DNA of 64,000 nucleotides from Ficedula albicollis (lineage: Eukaryota; Chordata; Aves; Passeriformes; Muscicapidae): positions 40,243,717 to 40,307,716 of the forward strand of contig NC_021677.1 of assembly GCF_000247815.1 (NCBI RefSeq), given 5' to 3'. The notes beneath the pieces were generated by a model, which saw only the letters and a program-made list of their open reading frames with translations, was not told the origin of the DNA and searched no databases. A program made the translations under genes and the position numbers. This document shows positions 1-9,830 of the stretch, in pieces. Position 1 is the stretch's first letter. Each line of letters begins with the position of its first letter.

Positions 1-2270
1 TTGAAGAAAGGCCAATTTAAACCCTCCTTGCTGAGAACTTTTGTCCCAACCTTGTGGTTGCAGTCCATCATATGGCTGCATTCTCATTATCACTGATAAC
101 TCCTATCTGAAAAATCCACAATAATTCTTCAAGTGGCAATTTCACATTTTGCTAATTAGAGCCTCAAGAACCGACCTGAAAAGGCAATTTTTTAATCAAC
201 AAAAAAACCCTGCAGAGCTGAACAAAGCCCAGTGTATTTCTGACACTGGGCAAGAAGGTCACTTGAACCAGTTTAATTTCTTTTGCATTGTATTCTTGGC
301 AATTAGACCTGAATTTATTTTGACAAACAAATCCTGTGAGTAGTCTTCCCACACACTGAATGCATCTGTGGTGTTCCCTTCCTCCAACAGTTCCATAATA
401 CTAAGACAGTTCAGTATGCACAGCAAAATTGTTCCTATTATGATAGAGTGATGGAAATTAGATTTTTGCTATAGCAATTGAGTTTAGCATTCTTTCCCCC
501 TTTGGAAGATAAATTTATCTATCATGCTTCTTTCTTCAGCACATAGGCCTGTGGCATCCAAATGCTGTAGAAAAGTAATATAACCACAGCCCAGAACAAG
601 AACTTCATTTTAATCTTCCCTTGTTCTGAGGCAGAGGAATATGCAGTTGTGCTGCTGTTCCACTACTGCAAAAGCACAATAATGTCTCTCCTCCCTTATT
701 GTGGGATCCATCTTGCTTGACTTTAGATGCTCGTACCTGAGCTAGTCCTGGGCTACTTCTCTAGTCAGTATCTATCTCACCAATAAAGCCAATGGAGATG
801 CAATTCCCCTAATTGAGTTTATCTTACCTCTATCAAGTAAGATAAACCGTGTCCTAGGCTCTACTAAGCCTGTTGATCAGAGCCCTCTGGCTACAAAGGG
901 AATATGGCCAAAGTAGGCTCCCTGCACACCTGCAGGTGTTCATGCTGGATCTGATGTATCCCACTGCTGCATTGTGTTCTCTCTCTGGGCAGTATCTGTC
1001 TCAATTTCTGCATTTGCTCATTCTGACAGTTCCCATATAGATGACAATAAGCCAAAATCTTGGGGCTGTTCTCTCATATTGCTGCTACCACAATGCTTTA
1101 GGCCACTTCCTCTGTGAGACTTGGTTACTGCTTTTGATCATGGAACCTTTCTTTGAAGTCTACCTACATAAGGTTTTCCTCATTCCAAAATTCAGAGTTT
1201 GGGACGAGCAATGAAAGATCTATCAAAGAGCAGGGAGGCACTTTTGAGGAGTAAGGAATGGCCTCCAGAGTTCCAGTCAGACCTGCACAAGCTCGTGTTC
1301 TGAGTTGGATCAGCTCCTTCACTGCTGCCTCACCCTGTGGTCAGGTCAGTGCAGCTCTGGGGTATCACACTGGAAATCGTAAAGAGATCTGGGTTAGGAA
1401 CAATCTCTCCCTGGGAGGCAGAGGGCACCTCCAGGTGCTGATTTGGCTACTGTTTTCAGCCTTTGGAGAAATTATGTTCGATACAGGTTGGTCCCTCAGG
1501 TAAAGTGAAACAGGTCAGGCTTGATGGCCTCTTGTATGTGTGTTAATATCCAACACACAATACCCAAATATTCCTAGCATCCTCCCTCACACCTGAGTCC
1601 TCCCAGGGTGCAAGGGCAGCTTTTGGAGAGTCCTCATTAGGTCACCGGCCTGGGGAGCTGAAATCTCCCCTCCCCCACCTCTGTACACAACTGTTCCTCA
1701 TTTACATAAATTATCTCTATTCAATTATCTGTCCAGATGTCCGAATTGTGCCACCAATGATCTGTGAATGAATTAAAAATGGAATATAATTTAATAATAA
1801 CTGATTAGAAGGAGATTAGTTGTTATATAAAAAGCAAAAACCAAGAGATAGCTAGTTGCCCTTAATCCGAGCCAATCCACAGTAATTATAGAAATACAGT
1901 CTCGCTTGCTCTCCTTCCCATTTCTCTTCTTCTCCCCCCACATTTTCTCTCTTTCTCCTTTTCCCTTTTCCCTCTGTCCTTTCTTTCCTCTCTCCCTCTC
2001 CCTCTCCCCCCTCTTTCTTTTTGGTTTCTTGGTCTCCATCCCTCCTGTGCCTCCTCTCCACTTTCTCCTCCTGATTATAACTACCTACGTCAACGGAGTC
2101 AAAGCCCCTCCGCCTGCTGATACACCCGTGTAGCTGGGGATGTCCTGGCAGATCCAACCAGCAATAGCTTCCAGCTGCATTAACATCCTGCCTCTCAAGC
2201 CATGTTAATGATGGTGTCTTTATACTCTCACTTTTCTGTTAAACGTTTCTGGAATTGCTGCTTTTTCCCT
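1..2270. other. non-coding upstream DNA, no gene seen
   Basis: No open frame here has splice context or resembles a known protein. The region is ordinary AT-rich vertebrate intergenic DNA. It includes a pyrimidine-rich stretch around 1908-2027, listed separately. The block at about 1740-2160 has a texture that could be an old LTR fragment, but I found no paired ends or target-site duplication, so it stays unclassified. Confidence 0.6.
1908..2027. repeat. homopyrimidine-rich low-complexity tract
   Basis: About 120 bases are almost entirely C and T on the + strand, with CTCCCT and CTTTC blocks and only a few interruptions. The frames that cross it on either strand are Arg/Glu/Lys-rich or Phe/Ser/Pro-rich and are products of composition, not genes. 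Confidence 0.8.
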
Positions 2271-2580
2271 AAGGAAGATTCTTTAAAGGTTTCCCTCTTC
2301 TTGTCTTTTGGAGTCATGCAGAGCAGTTTCTACACTGTCCTAGATGTTTTAAAATCATAAGCAGCACAGAGGCTCTGCTCCTCCTCTTGCACCAGGAAGG
2401 ACAAGCAGCAAGTCCCTGAGCCGGTTCATAAGGAAGGTTCTTTAAAGGTTTCCCTCTTCTTGTCTTTTGGAGTCATGCAGAGCAGTTTCTACACTGTCCT
2501 AGATGTTTTAAAATCATAAGCAGCACAGAGGCTCTGCTCCTCCTCTTGCACCAGGAAGGACAAGCAGCAAGTCCCTGAGC
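2271..2580. repeat. tandem duplication, about 159-bp period, two copies
   Basis: Bases 2271-2421 recur at 2430-2580 with an offset of 159 and essentially one visible change (AAGATT versus AAGGTT near the start). The short spacer between them is CGGTTCAT. The duplicated sequence is non-coding. Confidence 0.9.
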
Positions 2581-2581
2581 T

Positions 2582-2757
2582 CCTGTAGTGTCTCTTCTGA
2601 AAGAGAGCACCCAGACTTTTGCAGGAAACTTGCCCTGGGTTTTTTTCAGTGACATTCCCTGTAGTGTCTCTTCTGAAAGAGAGCACTTTTGCAGACTTTT
2701 TTTTGCAGACTTTTGCAGGAAACTTGCCCTGGGTTTTTTTCAGTGACATTTTCTTCT
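2582..2757. repeat. nested tandem duplication, about 75-100 bp units
   Basis: A segment starting TCCTGTAGTGTCTCTTC and ending in CAGTGACATT occurs twice in direct orientation. The second copy carries an internal expansion of the TTTGCAGACTTTT piece. It follows directly on the 159-bp duplication at 2271-2580, so this small area has duplicated more than once. Confidence 0.85.
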
Positions 2758-5700
2758 CTCTCAAGCATACAGCCAAAAGACCCCAGAGCCAGGCTGGGAG
2801 AGTGCCACATTTAGTATTGGAGGCAGGAAAAACTGGAGAGGAAAATACAGCACCTTATTATCTGAATGCTCCATGGGGATCCCACACCCTGCCTAACAGA
2901 GCTCCCTCCCTCCCTCCCTCCAAGCTGCCACCCACCTACATCAGTGAGACTTCTGGTGCAAACCTCCACCACTCACTGTGATTTGCAATGGCATGAAGCT
3001 GAATAACTAAAAACTATTATTAGTTTATTTTTGTTCCTCTTGTAAATTAGAACAAGAAAAAAAAAATTGCTGATGTTAGTGGACAATTCATTTCAGGTAA
3101 TTTCATAACATGATTTGGAAACTATCAGCCAGTAACAGCCTACGTCAAATTTCCCCACTAGTTCAAAATAGGGCTTGTCAGACATGGACAGTGATAATTA
3201 GGGATATTGCTTACAGACACACTCTTACAAGAAAAATGAAGCTGAAAACAGGTATATTCACTGTCACAGACTCACCTCCCTGTACTAAGATACCAGATAT
3301 TTAAAACCTCCAATGTCTTGGCTTGCTGTGTGAATGCAATCTTTCTGAATTAAAAGCTCTGCTCTCTCTTCATACATCACCCTTAACAGCTGCGCTCACA
3401 GCAGCACTTTTTGCCTTTTCTAAGCATTAAGCCATCTGCAGTTGGTTGGCTTTATCAAGGTGAAGCAGAAATCAGAGAGACTGAAGGTCTAAGGCCCAGA
3501 GAGCAAACCTATATGATGTAATTAATACTACACAGACCATTTTGATGAGCTCACTGATGACACTGTGATGGTAGTCGGTAGTTATTTTACTCTTTAATGC
3601 ACCTTTTATTTCTTTAAAATAGAAGGGTATTTGTAGACATGAAGGATGTAGTTAAAGCTACAGCTTCACCAAGAACCAGCAAATGTTTCCTGGAATAAAT
3701 TCTGAGAATGTTAGCATCAAAAAACCCCAACCATTTCAAAAGCAGTAGAAAATAATTACTACAAAATGTGTGAAGTTTTGAATACCCAGTCATTCAACCC
3801 CTTTCATTAGCAAAAATGAAAATGTGAAGATTTACTTTGTCATTACAGTAATATACAGTTTGGGTAAATTCTCCTGTTTTTTATGTGAAAACACCACCCT
3901 GCCCTTCAAAAATATTTATGAAGGTTTATTCTGGTAAGTTAGTTTGTGTAAGTGCTGGAAGCACACCTTATTTATCTCCTATTTAGTTGGTAACTCAAGA
4001 ATGGGCCACCAGTTCCAAAGGAAGATGATCAAGAAGTAATTAAGGTAATGTCTCATTTACATGTTACTGCAACTAAAATTCTTCATTAACTGTAATTTTT
4101 GTGTTGTTGCTAAATATTACAATGCTGCCTTGCATCTCACTGTATTTGTGCTTTTCACAAAGACCTCTAAGAATCAAAAGAGTACAAGAAAATTTCAGCT
4201 TTTATTAAAAAGCACTGTTGGTGCAAAAGGTTTGACACCAACCGGAGCCATTTTAATGCAGAAAAAACTAAAAGAAGTTTAATACATTATTTAAAGCCTT
4301 CTACAATTTTCAACCTAATATATTTATTTTTTATGGACTTAATTCAAAAACTTTGGACTCCTGGGCTTTTGCAGTGAACATTTTTATATTTTGGTAATTA
4401 AAATGTTATTGCTCTGTGGCTGGAGGATGTGTTCAGCAGACTTTGAAGGATATTATTTACATATGATTTGGCTTTGATAGTCTTATTTTTTTCAGTAACA
4501 TTTTACTCACAAGTAGTTCAGTTGGCTTCTGTGAGTATTATTCAATACAATAATGTGAGGAGAGGTAGAAAATCTGTCCCCTAGGTTAATGCAAGACAAG
4601 CCATAGTTATTGAAGGTAGATTAGTGATTTCCAGTTTGAAAAAAGTGTTTTGTTCCGTTTCATACATCCATCTCTAAAGCCCACGTGAAAACATTTTGTG
4701 TTTGGTATTTCTGTTGCAGAGATTCAAAGTTGAAGTTAGATTTATGTTAGAGGATGTGTCAACTGTAAGCATGATCAAACCCTTAACACACATTACCTTT
4801 TTATTCTCCCTCTTTTTGCATTGTTTCCATCAGGGTTTTGGCATCAGTTTTCTAGTGTTCATTATCCTCTAGAGCAGCCTTAGTTTGAAGTTGATTTTCT
4901 TGATGATTGTTATGGAGACCTTCAAGTAAAGGATGTGCATTTACAACAACTCTATGAACAAATTGCAATGTTTAGTTTCATTTTTTAGTCCAGGTTTTGT
5001 TAGGAGTCTGGAAACAAAGGGCAGTGCCATGGCATGAGCAGAGGGACCAGAAACACTACAGTCCAGTCCTCCCATAACTTTATGAGATGACGGTGGGTTT
5101 TAGCACACCAAAGCCAAGTGACTTCTGCAGACCACCCCATGTGCAGGATCTTCTCCAGGTGATGCTCCTGCACGTCATCCATGAGGGGCAGTGGCACCAC
5201 CCTGTGCCATTGGCTTTGCCCAGCCTCGTCCCTGGGCAGCAAACACTGCTTTCTTTCCAGGGCCTGTAAACATCTTAGTTCAGCTCCAAGTGCTCCCTTA
5301 TCTCTTTAACCTATTCCCATCTAACAAACATGCATGGCTCATTTCCCTGGGCTCCACCTCTGCCACACAAACCAAACCCCAGCAGGTGGCTGAGAGCCAG
5401 CTTTGTCCCCGCTATACCACACAAAAGCAGCAGCAATGATAGAGGCTTCTCTCATCCCAGACTGTCAAAATGCTCTTTAAGGTCATCTAAGTTCAACTGT
5501 AAAGTGTCTGTGAGTGAGACTGTGGCATTTTCAGAAATCCACGCTGATCTGAAGGTGGGCTGCTCAGCTCCACACGAAGATTAAGGCAGAGACACGTTGC
5601 TAACAGAGGCTATTTTGCAACAGAACAGGACAAGTCTTCCAACAAAATGGAATGCACTTTGGAAGATACCCAAGGATGCAAGATGAGAAAGAGGCCTGGG

Positions 5701-5999
5701 AGTGTTCATAAACAATGGACCTATCCCAACCAGCCCAAAGATGGGATACACATGAGGTATCCCAGCTGCTAATACAGACTCCAAGGAAACAAAGGGCACC
5801 CTGGGCTCATTTTGCCTCCTGCGTCCTTTGGTTCACCACGGGGGAAGCAAAGAGGTGATGGGACCCCAGTGGTTCAAATCAAAGTGGTGTAAGTGACACC
5901 TGCTGGCAGATGCCTGGGCAGCCAGAGCACAGCCCTGCTCCTTGCCCTGGGAGCAAGGGTGGCAGGGGGTCACACTGAGCCTCCACACAGCCCCAGCTG

Positions 6000-6080
6000 C
6001 ACAGAGCCATGGAATGCCCTGCACTGGCAGGGACCAGCAAGGATCACCACAGTCCAGCTCCTGGCTTGGGAACGTTTAGA
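6000..6080 (-). mobile_element. possible CR1 LINE 3'-end fragment
   Basis: The string around CATGGAATGCCC...GGCAGGGACC...AAGGATCACC follows the layout of the antisense CR1 3' end (AGAATGGTT...GGAAGGGACC...AAGATCAT). The match is short and diverged, so this is a weak call made by eye. Confidence 0.35.
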
Positions 6081-6210
6081 TCCTGTTCAGATCCAACTAG
6101 GGTTGCCCAGATAGGGGAACCTTTTGACTCCATCCCTTCACCCTGATTGCCTATTACTGCATTTAATGGCTCCACGGTTTTTTTTTTAGACATTTCATGG
6201 CTCTAACTGC

Positions 6211-6297
6211 CCTGCAGGTTGTTAATTCATTAGGGCACACTGGGAGACACCAATCCTGCAGGTTATTAATTCATTAGGGCACACTGGGAGACACCAA
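6211..6297. repeat. short direct tandem duplication (44-bp period)
   Basis: Two adjacent copies (6211-6253 and 6255-6297) start CCTGCAGGTT and run through GGGCACACTGGGAG, with one visible substitution. Non-coding. Confidence 0.9.
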
Positions 6298-7273
6298 AAA
6301 CGGTGCTGAAGATGTGGCACTTCCACTGTAGATGTTTGGGGCAATTTCTTTGGCTTACTTCTTCTCTGGAGTGAGGATCCATTAGCATCTGGAGCGTCTT
6401 CCAATCCTGTTTCCTCTGCAAGGACACCAGGCTGAGCCTCCTGTGACCCCTGTGCAACACAGAGAGCAACAACTGAGGTGACCAGAACCTTTGCATCCAG
6501 AGAGAAACCTGGATCCAAAAACCACTCTGAATGTGGACAGACTCATTAGTCACCAAGTCTGACCTGAGCCAAAGCTGCAAGGTTTGTCTGTGCTGGAGCA
6601 TGTATTTTAAAAGGTCTAAGTGGGAAAGACCATTCCTCAGGTAAACAGTTTTCATGCTGGAATATTAGACATGGCTGTAAATCAGGTTCTCTCATACTGT
6701 GGGAAATTCTAGCATTTTGAAGTATTTCTCTCCAATTGTTATAATTTTAAAATGCTGGTTTTGCAACTGATTCCTTTTTATTTAACTAGTCTTACAGGTC
6801 ATCAGCAACAGCTGACAGCAAACAATGCCTGCAGTATACAGACACTGTGATTGACAATGGAGATAGTGATTCCTATTTTATATTTTAAATCATTAAGGTC
6901 ATCTAAAACTTCATGGCATATGAAATACTTCACTCTTTTGGCACTATAAAGATCCTCTGCTGTGTTATAGCAAAAGGATTTTCCATTCATTTAGTATTTC
7001 CTCAGTATTATGTAGCAAATGTAGTTAACAGTTTGAAAATTAAAATGAAAATAGATTTAAATGATTTTTCATGCTATAATGTGATAGTAGTAGAATAATA
7101 TAAAATGAAAATGCATAAATTAACATCAGAAAATACATTTCAGAACAATTTTGTAAAACAAACTGTTTCAAAATATATTGCCCTAGGGATTTCTGTAAGC
7201 AGCTACATATTTTTCTGTCAAAAGCCCAAATACTTCCATTCAAATAAGTTTTTTTTTCAACAAGAACATGTTT

Positions 7274-7334
7274 NNNNNNNNNNNNNNNNNNNNNNNNNNN
7301 NNNNNNNNNNNNNNNNNNNNNNNNNNNNNNNNNN
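7274..7334. other. assembly gap (61 N) with duplicated flanks
   Basis: Sixty-one N characters. The 31 bases before the gap (7243-7273, starting AATAAGTTTTTTTTTC) are repeated exactly after it (7341-7371). The two contig ends therefore overlap and were not merged, so the gap may contain no missing sequence. Confidence 0.95.
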
Positions 7335-7371
7335 GAAAAAAATAAGTTTTTTTTTCAACAAGAACATGTTT

Positions 7372-8206
7372 TAAAAATGTCTTGCCTAGTCTACTAATTA
7401 TCCTCACTGTGAAAAATTCAGGCCTTATATTAATACTTATATTTAATTAATTTAATTATGAATTAGTTAGCTTGACCTTCTAGTGCTAAATCCTGTTATG
7501 CCTTTCCTAATAAATTAAAGAACCTTCCAACCTCTGAAAGTGTCTCTCCTAACTCATGGGCTCTTCATGAAATTCTTATCTGAATAATTTCCAGTTCTTT
7601 GGTGTTTTTTATTGAAAATGTAGACACCAGAAGTGGGCACAGTATGAATCTGTTACAGTCTTTAGATGCCAAGACCACCCTCATCCTGCTAGGTAACATT
7701 TTCTTGCCAATAGATCCAGAAACGGCATAGCTCTGATAGAGCAGATTACACCAAAAATCCATGCTTAGATTTTATTATCTGTCACATCTCCGTCCTCCTC
7801 AGAGCCACTGCTTCCCATGACAGCAGCCTGTGACCTTCATTTTCTGTTCTGAGATATATAGTCTTGCATTTGGCTATATTAAAATCACATATTGTTCAAA
7901 TGAGCAGAGCCTGCCAAGCGATCCAGATTGCTTGGTATAACTGACCTACTCCCATCATTATTTATCACTCCACCAATTTTTATGTCAAGTAGAAATCATT
8001 ACCGGCATTGATTTCGTATTTTCTTCTGAGTCACCACAAAGATATTGCACGGTATGGACCAAGAACTGATCTCTACACAACGCATCTTCAACATTTCTCT
8101 GGCAGCGGATGATTCCCCAGTGAATTTGTCAGAACCACTAATTAGTCAGCTTTTAATTCATTTAACATGTGTAATTCCCATTCCACCTCAAGCTAATTTT
8201 TTACCG
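7372..8206 (-). mobile_element. ancient CR1 LINE remnant, about 0.8 kb
   Basis: The + strand reads like the reverse complement of the old sauropsid CR1 3' region. Landmarks in the expected order are a Pro-poor CCTCACTGTGAAAAATTC start, GTAGACACCAGAAGTGGGCAC, AGAGCCACTGCTTCCC, GCCAAGCGATCCAGATTGC, TCATTATTTATCACTCC and a TTTAATTCATTTAACATGTG end. Divergence is moderate and every frame is broken. The family was recognised from memory of turtle and crocodile CR1 sequences, so the subfamily is not assigned. The extreme 3' end would lie to the left, where the N gap sits. Confidence 0.8.
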
Positions 8207-8312
8207 AGGTGGTGACGGGGTGCCAAGCGAAGTGCTGGCCCGGCACCCACGCCGCTCTGTGTGCCCCTGTCCCGCACACCAAGTGACACCCCAAACGCCG
8301 TTCCCACGGAGC

Positions 8313-9527
8313 CCCCATCTCCGGGATCACCGGGGCGGGTTTTGGTCCCATCCCCGGGATCAGCGGGGCGGTTTTGGTCCCATTCCCGGGATCAGCGGGG
8401 CGGGTTTAGGTCCCATCCCCGGGATCACCGGGGCGGGTTTAGGTCCCATCCCCGGGATCACCGGGGCGGGTTTAGGTCCCATCCCCGGGATCACCGGGGC
8501 GGGTTTAGGTCCCATCCCCGGGATCACCGGGGCGGGTTTAGGTCCCATCCCCGGGATCACCGGGGCGGGTTTAGGTCCCATCCCCGGGATCACCGGGGCG
8601 GGTTTAGGTCCCATCCCCGGGATCACCGGGGCGGGTTTAGGTCCCATCCCCGGGATCACCGGGGCGGGTTTAGGTCCCATCCCCGGGATCACCGGGGCGG
8701 GTTTAGGTCCCATCCCCGGGATCACCGGGGCGGGTTTAGGTCCCATCCCCGGGATCACCGGGGCGGGTTTAGGTCCCATCCCCGGGATCACCGGGGCGGG
8801 TTTAGGTCCCATCCCCGGGATCACCGGGGCGGGTTTAGGTCCCATCCCCGGGATCACCGGGGCGGGTTTAGGTCCCATCCCCGGGATCACCGGGGCGGGT
8901 TTAGGTCCCATCCCCGGGATCACCGGGGCGGGTTTAGGTCCCATCCCCGGGATCACCGGGGCGGGTTTAGGTCCCATCCCCGGGATCACCGGGGCGGGTT
9001 TAGGTCCCATCCCCGGGATCACCGGGGCGGGTTTAGGTCCCATCCCCGGGATCACCGGGGCGGGTTTAGGTCCCATCCCCGGGATCACCGGGGCGGGTTT
9101 AGGTCCCATCCCCGGGATCACCGGGGCGGGTTTAGGTCCCATCCCCGGGATCACCGGGGCGGGTTTAGGTCCCATCCCCGGGATCACCGGGGCGGGTTTA
9201 GGTCCCATCCCCGGGATCACCGGGGCGGGTTTAGGTCCCATCCCCGGGATCACCGGGGCGGGTTTAGGTCCCATCCCCGGGATCACCGGGGCGGGTTTAG
9301 GTCCCATCCCCGGGATCACCGGGGCGGGTTTAGGTCCCATCCCCGGGATCACCGGGGCGGGTTTAGGTCCCATCCCCGGGATCACCGGGGCGGGTTTAGG
9401 TCCCATCCCCGGGATCACCGGGGCGGGTTTAGGTCCCATCCCCGGGATCACCGGGGCGGGTTTAGGTCCCATCCCCGGGATCACCGGGGCGGGTTTAGGT
9501 CCCATCCCCGGGATCACCGGGGCGGGT
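8313..9527. repeat. 33-bp GC-rich minisatellite, about 37 copies
   Basis: The unit is 33 bp and contains GGTTTAGGTCCCATCCCC followed by GGGATCACCGGGGCG. Only the first three units carry substitutions (GGTTTTGG, GATCAGC, CATTCCC); the rest are essentially identical. Because 33 is a multiple of three, several frames stay open through the array and give false proteins of 385-527 codons with an 11-residue period. Each unit has one GGGGCGGG (GC-box-like) site and several G or C tracts. It lies in GC-rich DNA about 9 kb upstream of VSX2 exon 1. There is no sign that it is translated. Confidence 0.95.
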
Positions 9528-9830
9528 CACTGCTCTATTGCAGGCCAGCGCGGCCACCCCCTTCTCCGCTTCCCTCCCCGGCAGCCGGGGGAGGCTCCCG
9601 CTTGTATTTACCAGCAAATGATTAATTGTTGCTCGGCGCTGGCCGCTAATGCTGCTAATCCGGGCGGCTGCGTGTTCGGCCGCTCGCCCGGTGCCAGGCC
9701 CCGCGGGCGGAGGGCGAGCGCAGCGCCGGGCGGGGGCCGCCAATGCTGCCCCCCCAGGCCCCGCGGGCGGAGGGCGAGCGCAGCGCCGGGCGGGGGCCGC
9801 TAATGCTGCCCCCCTGTAATTACTGCCCAG
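9528..9830. other. CpG-rich block beside the minisatellite
   Basis: Single-copy GC- and CpG-rich DNA with a TAATCC site near 9655. It includes a 60-bp direct duplication: 9696-9755 and 9756-9815, each starting AGGCCCCGCGGGCGG and differing at C/TAATGC. It could be a CpG-island promoter or enhancer, but no exon or transcript signal is seen. Confidence 0.5.

Larger units (their letters stand above)
2761..7242. other. non-coding upstream DNA, no gene seen
   Basis: About 4.5 kb without recognisable exons, RNA genes or young repeats. A possible short CR1 3'-end fragment (about 6000-6080) and a 44-bp direct duplication (6211-6297) are listed separately. The remainder is AT-rich and unremarkable. 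Confidence 0.6.

Noticed and set aside
150..160. Another TAATTAGC site (as GCTAATTA at 151-158)
   Set aside because: An isolated 8-mer without other supporting motifs or position near the gene; expected by chance in 64 kb.
1791..2157. Charged Arg/Glu/Lys-rich frames
   Set aside because: Direct result of the homopyrimidine tract at 1908-2027.
8220..9803. Long open frames (385-527 codons) with 11-residue repeats
   Set aside because: They exist only because the minisatellite unit is 33 bp. They occur in several frames and on both strands, with no splice or start context.
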